The notes beneath the pieces were generated by a model, which searched no databases, was not told the origin of the DNA, and saw only the letters and a list, made by a program, of their open reading frames with translations. This document shows positions 59,677 through 64,000 of a DNA stretch of 64,000 nucleotides, piece by piece. Within the stretch, counting starts at the first letter, position 1. Each line of letters opens with the position of its first letter. The position numbers were made by a program, and so were the translations under genes. Location: NCBI GenBank assembly GCA_035610835.1, contig CM069447.1, forward strand, positions 77,761,982-77,825,981, in the 5' to 3' direction. The stretch is from Ophiura sarsii. Taxonomy: Eukaryota; Echinodermata; Ophiuroidea; Amphilepidida; Ophiuridae.

Positions 59677-60648
59677 AATACCATCGACCCCACCGAGCAC
59701 ATAAAGTTCACACATGAGCAAGAGCAAGACGGCAAGATCCCTTTCCTCGACACCCTAATAATTCGCAAACCTGACGGCAGTACCAAACTTTGCATCTACA
59801 GAAAGAAGACACATACCAACCAGTATTTGCAGTTCAATTCACACCACCCCCTCCACCAGAAGTTGGGTGTTATCAGGTCGCTGCTCGACAGAAAGGAAAC
59901 TATTGTCACTGAGGAAGAGGATAGAAAGGCTGAGGACAATGTGATCTGCGACGCACTAAAACAATGTGGCTATCCCAAATGGGCCATAAACAGAGCCAAA
60001 AAAGACAAGGAAAAACATCAGAAGAAAAAGGAGTCCAAAAAGACAGCAACCGACAACAAGTCAAAAGGTATGGTAGTCGTGCCCTATGTTGAGGGACTGG
60101 CAGAGAAAGCCTCGCGTGTCTTCAGGGAACACGGTTTCGCGACGGCCATGAAGCCTCACTGCACTCTACGCAACATGCTCGTCCATCCCAAGGACAAGCG
60201 GGACCCTCATCAAACGGCCGAAATCATATATGAAATACCATGTAGAGGTTGCCCAAAGTCATATATTGGAGAGAGTGGACGTTTATTTGGCACACGGCTC
60301 AAAGAACACAAAACGGAAGTTGACAAAATTAGTGCAAAGTCATACACGCGGTCTCAAAGGAAATCGTCAATAGAGGAACAACACAAATCCGCGGTGACTG
60401 AACATGTCGCGGCCACGAACCATGTCATCGGGTTGGATGAGGCCAAGGTCATTGACAAAGAGGCGCACAAGACAACAATATGGCTAAAGGAAGCAATCTG
60501 GATTCGACGGAGAGGAAAGTTGACTCTTAACAAAGACGACGGGGCTTACCAACTCAACAACATCTATGACAATTTGATCTCTATACCGCCCTCTACTTCC
60601 GGTGGTTTTCACTACAAAAAGCCAGTGAAGAGGTCAGATGTCAACTAG
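59607..60648 (+). CDS. Penelope-like element: RT C-terminus plus GIY-YIG endonuclease, intact frame
   Basis: The intact frame from the ATG at 59617 has 343 residues, but the protein is really 5'-truncated: codons just upstream read K-R-Y with the frame giving the RT catalytic YVDD (59610-59621). Then IPFLDTLIIRKPDGS (RT thumb side), a lysine-rich linker (130-150), and the endonuclease: IYEIPCRGCPKSYIGESGRL with the GIY-YIG pair, R227 and H231 (TRLKEH), paired Cys209/Cys212 and His263/His269 as in Penelope endonucleases, and E292 in LKEAIWIRRRG. Ends FHYKKPVKRSDVN; stop at 60646. It cuts target DNA for insertion in complete elements. The fused palindrome arm replaces the RT palm, so it cannot be autonomous. 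Confidence 0.88.
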
Positions 60649-60699
60649 TCTGATGAAGTGCTCAGTGAGCATGAAACGTAACGTTTAAACTGTAAGTAT

Positions 60700-60913
60700 A
60701 ATAAGCTTATTATACTTACCACCATGGATTTGTAAAAAGAAAAAATAAACCTTTCTACTATAATAACGGGCTATTATACATTGGCGGGTTATTTGCAAAC
60801 GAGTATCCTTCAACATGTCAGTGTGTTGCACAGAGTAAGATATATGTGGTGTTGGTCTTTTTAAATTCTGAACCAACTCTAGCTCTCCAATGGCCGATAC
60901 GTGGATTACCTCT
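60700..60913. other. 3' flank of the Penelope element
   Basis: Contains the perfect small palindrome AAGTATAATAAGCTTATTATACTT at about 60694-60717, probably the element's 3' end structure. Nothing else recognised. Confidence 0.5.
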
Positions 60914-62168
60914 AATCACCCTTCAAAGCTACAAGACTTGATCGCGTCCATCAATAGTTGTCTGATTGCCTTTCCACATATATTTCGACATGAATATTGC
61001 GTCTCCCGATTCGTTTATTAAAGCTAGCTAAATTAACTTTCCTGAAATGAAGTTGTACCAAAGATTTTCTAGACATTCATCGGTTGTACAGATTTAAAAA
61101 AAAATGGTAATCATGGTAGATTTAACATTGGTGACGGTCTTATTTCTCATGTTGTACGATTGGCCTGTTTTGGAAATGTGTTTGCTTCGTGTATCCAAAC
61201 AGCTTACAGTTGTATATTAGCCTAGCTATAACAAGCTATACAAATGACATCTCTGAATGTATAAACAAAGTGTGCAAAGGAGAAATGGTTGGGCACACTG
61301 GTAAAATGGTTTTACAACAATTGTTGCTATCATTATCAATGTGAACTCAACTTCAATCACTTTTATCGAGCAATACTATATTGTTTACGCATTTTAATTG
61401 CTTAGATTATAAAGTTAAATAAATCCAGAGATAAATGAAAGATAGAAAAATAGTTCAAAAAAAGAACGTACAAACTATAAAAGCATTGGCGGCCTTTATA
61501 CATTATAAAAATTGACATAACAATGATGTTACATACATCCACAATCAAGTTTTAAAAAAATAAAAAATAAAAATAAAAATAAACTGTTATACACGGAGAT
61601 TCGAATCCGTGATTGCCGATTGCAAACGATATGGCCAACGTATGCACGCCACAGAGAGAGACGAGTGTAACTGTGACAGTTGTATTATTTAATAATTGAT
61701 TCTTTTATTTATTACGAACGGATTTTTATCGTGCCATTTTTGACATTTTATACCATAAGTATATGTTACTCTCGCACAATATGTGTTTGTAATGTTATTA
61801 TACACCTTATTTTGGAAAGAACGGTAGAAACGTTGACATTTTTTAACACAAAAAATGCGTCATTTATACAGTCCACAATAATTGCTGACTGAACGTTGTG
61901 TGACGTGTTGTATTGCATTATTCATGTTACGATCTGTTTATGTATGTCTTTGTTATACTTCTCAATCGCTCATCGCCAACTCTGTACATGAAGCTTCATG
62001 CGCGTGCGCTGTCCCAACGCAGCTGTCGTTAGAGAACAATAGAAAAGTCCACTCGACTCTCCAAGGGGGGTTATCTGCGACCTTTGACTGGGTTCGCGGG
62101 GTTTATCATATTAATGAGCAAATATGCAAATGAGCTAAGTGTCCCCTCCTTTTATATATACTCCTTGA
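60914..62168. mobile_element. Second copy of the GPCR-insertion repeat (partial)
   Basis: Homologous to about 11709-12930 in the same orientation, starting at TAATCACCCTTCAAAG and ending at CTCCTTGA, with many small indels. It includes the tRNA-like block and a shared stretch TTAATGAGCAAATATGCAAA near the right end. Sequence to the left of 60914 and right of 62168 is unrelated to the first copy. It is therefore 5'-truncated relative to that insertion, or the 2.67-kb insertion is composite. Confidence 0.75.
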
Positions 62169-62194
62169 CTGCATGTACAACGCAATAGTAATGA

Positions 62195-64000
62195 TTATTT
62201 CTTTTTCTTAGCACGGGTGGGCAATTTTCTCCTTTTGTTGATATGACGGCACTTAGATACAAATTCGCTGCGCTTGTTAACCAAGTGGATAGTTTTGTCA
62301 CGCCTTTCGTTTAATATATGGAGCTTTTCCTCCATGCAGAGATTACATAGAAACCGAAGCACGCCTGATTGTGTTACATGATTTGAGTATTTCCCATTTG
62401 ATAGTGAAGTTGTTTTTTCTTCTTTTCTTTTTAAGTCACATAGATATTTAGAGAGTTCTGTTTCTTTCTCATACCGTTCATGTCGAAATGATTTGTTGTG
62501 GTTATTTTACCTAGTTTTGAATTGCCCACTCGCGAGTTCTATGTAGCCAGCCGTTTCATTGGCTGATGAAACTTTGGCCATACATACAACGCCATTGGCC
62601 ATACATACAACGCCATCATCTACAAGTGTGTTCAAAAAACTCATTTGTTCCCTTAAACAGTTTTTCTGTTTATATTTGGTTTCTAATCTATTTTGTAATT
62701 GCATATATTGTACGTACTATGCTCAAGTTACACTCACATTTTGTAGTTTAAGTTGTAATTTTAAGGTTTTATCTTGTAAGCGCTCTGAGCCTTTTGGAAA
62801 TGGCGCAATTAATGCTTTCTGTATTGTATTGTATTGGCTAAGCAGTTCCCGTGCAGGTGGCAAGTTGCTTTTTCTATGCAGTTGCATGATTGTTTCGTGT
62901 CATTGTTCTTGTTCTCATTTATAATTTTTGAGTTGTGTGATTTTATTATTTGCTGCATGTTTTGCAGCTGTAGCATATTTTGAGGTTGTTTTTGTTGAAT
63001 ATACTATGCAACTTGTGCCTGCGTGGGAAATTCTTGCCAATGAGTTTGAAAAAAGTGGCGTCTGTACTGGTTTTTACATTCATACTGTATGAGGGTTGTA
63101 CCATATATCATTTCTTTTTCTGTTCTTTTTGCGATTGTTTTTGTTGCTACTGGTATTCTCGATGTTGGGGTGGTAGCCGGCTTTCTTTAGTGCTGCATTG
63201 TAGACAGGATCGAAGATTTCCTGGTTGGATGAAATAGTAGAACTTCTCTTTGATATCGCTTTTGGTATATTGTTAATGATGCATGGGGGTGGGGTGGGGG
63301 GGGGGGGGTGGTTGGACTTGTGATTTATATAGACTGGTTCGTCGTTGGGTTTTCTGTAGGGACTGTATGTGCCGGAGTTCAAGTCTAGGGTGACATCGAG
63401 GAAGTTTACGGATTTAAGGTTTGTTTGTACTGTTATTTTGAGACCGCAGTTTTGGAAGATTCTGGTGATGTCTTTTCTGGCACGGTCGGCGTCGCTTCCT
63501 GATGCAGACTTTAATACCGCTAGGCCGTCGTCTCGATATAAGCCAACACTATGTAGGTTAAGAGATCCATTGATCTCATTAAGGATATACAAGCCGGCCA
63601 ACTCGCAGATTTCCGCACCCATAGAAACGTCGAACTGGTTCTGTGTGTCCTTTTTAATCCATGTTCTGCCTAAGTTGGTTATCGTATAGGAGTGACCTCC
63701 TGAAGTGCATGACGGCGGCGTATTCGGTCTCGTGGATAGTGGTAAGGGTTGTTGCCCATGTGAGGCATTTATCGAGCAGCTCCTAAGATATAGAGGGGTA
63801 AAAATCCACCACGTCGGAGATTAAGAAGGATAAATTAGTTTGTCTTCGAGTCAGTACTGAGCCAGTGCTCCTCTATTGGTTGGCATGGATTTTGGCACGG
63901 ATGGCGGTTTTTACGCGGTCGAGTATGATTTTGCTGATACGCCCCATTTCGGATTTGGAGGGATTTATAAGTCTACATTTTGTGTTAGCTTGGAAGTTGT
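62195..64000 (-). mobile_element. Degenerate second Penelope-like element (YRDD RT, GIY-YIG), runs off the window
   Basis: Minus strand, from the right edge: NPSKSEMGRISKIILDRVKT; DVVDFYPSIS then a TAG; a frameshift; MGAEICELAG, LYRDDGLAVLKSASG (catalytic YRDD), LKITVQTNLKSVNFLDVTLD, PYRKPNDEPVYINHKSNHPP and a poly-G shift; FDPVYNAALKKAGY. The endonuclease is worn: NETAGYIELASGQFKTR (YIG now YIE), a TAG, NNHNKSFRHERYEKETELSK, LCNLCMEEKLHIL, NKRSEFVSKCRHINKRRK and a stop at 62195. This is a different lineage from the YVDD element at 59.6 kb, and placement in Penelope-like elements is from recollection. It abuts the SINE-bearing repeat copy at 62168. Confidence 0.75.

Overview
This is eukaryotic (animal) genomic DNA: AT-rich, intron-containing, and crowded with retrotransposon and MITE remains. 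The gene families (an aminergic-type GPCR, and a Roc-COR protein carrying death-fold domains) and the retroelement types (CR1/L2-like and RTE-like LINEs, Penelope-like elements with GIY-YIG endonucleases) suggest a marine invertebrate. A deuterostome such as a hemichordate, lancelet or echinoderm is plausible, but the species cannot be fixed from the sequence alone.

Layout. 1-5.7 kb: no gene seen, two tandem or direct repeats. 5.7-7.35 kb: minus-strand LINE remnant. 7.55-9.82 kb: a segment bounded by a diverged ~125-bp inverted pair. 9.94-13.74 kb: plus-strand class A GPCR without introns, split at transmembrane helix 3 by a 2.67-kb insertion flanked by an 11-bp duplication, and carrying two in-frame stops. 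14-29 kb: no protein-coding gene recognised; minisatellites, a degenerate satellite, several MITEs and an L2/CR1-like LINE tail.

29.6-52.0 kb: one minus-strand gene. I reconstructed 16 exons that join in frame (3039 nt, 1012 residues plus stop, 5' end not found). It encodes ankyrin repeat - Roc GTPase - COR - linker with a tandemly duplicated exon - Death domain - CARD. This is the main coding content of the window and its domain order is unusual. Its introns hold minisatellites, MITEs, an RTE-like LINE and a Penelope fragment.

52-64 kb: retroelement graveyard. It includes a ~1.05-kb inverted duplication (arms 57062-58107 and 58631-59676, collinear without net indels) that splits an RTE-like LINE and is fused to a 5'-truncated Penelope-like element with an intact GIY-YIG reading frame. 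It also has a second copy of the repeat that broke the GPCR, abutting a degenerate Penelope-like element that runs off the right edge.

The two host genes show no sign of working together. The Roc-COR gene looks intact, whereas the GPCR looks like a pseudogene in this assembly. Exon borders were read by eye from splice consensus, phase and domain continuity. No transcript evidence or database search was available.
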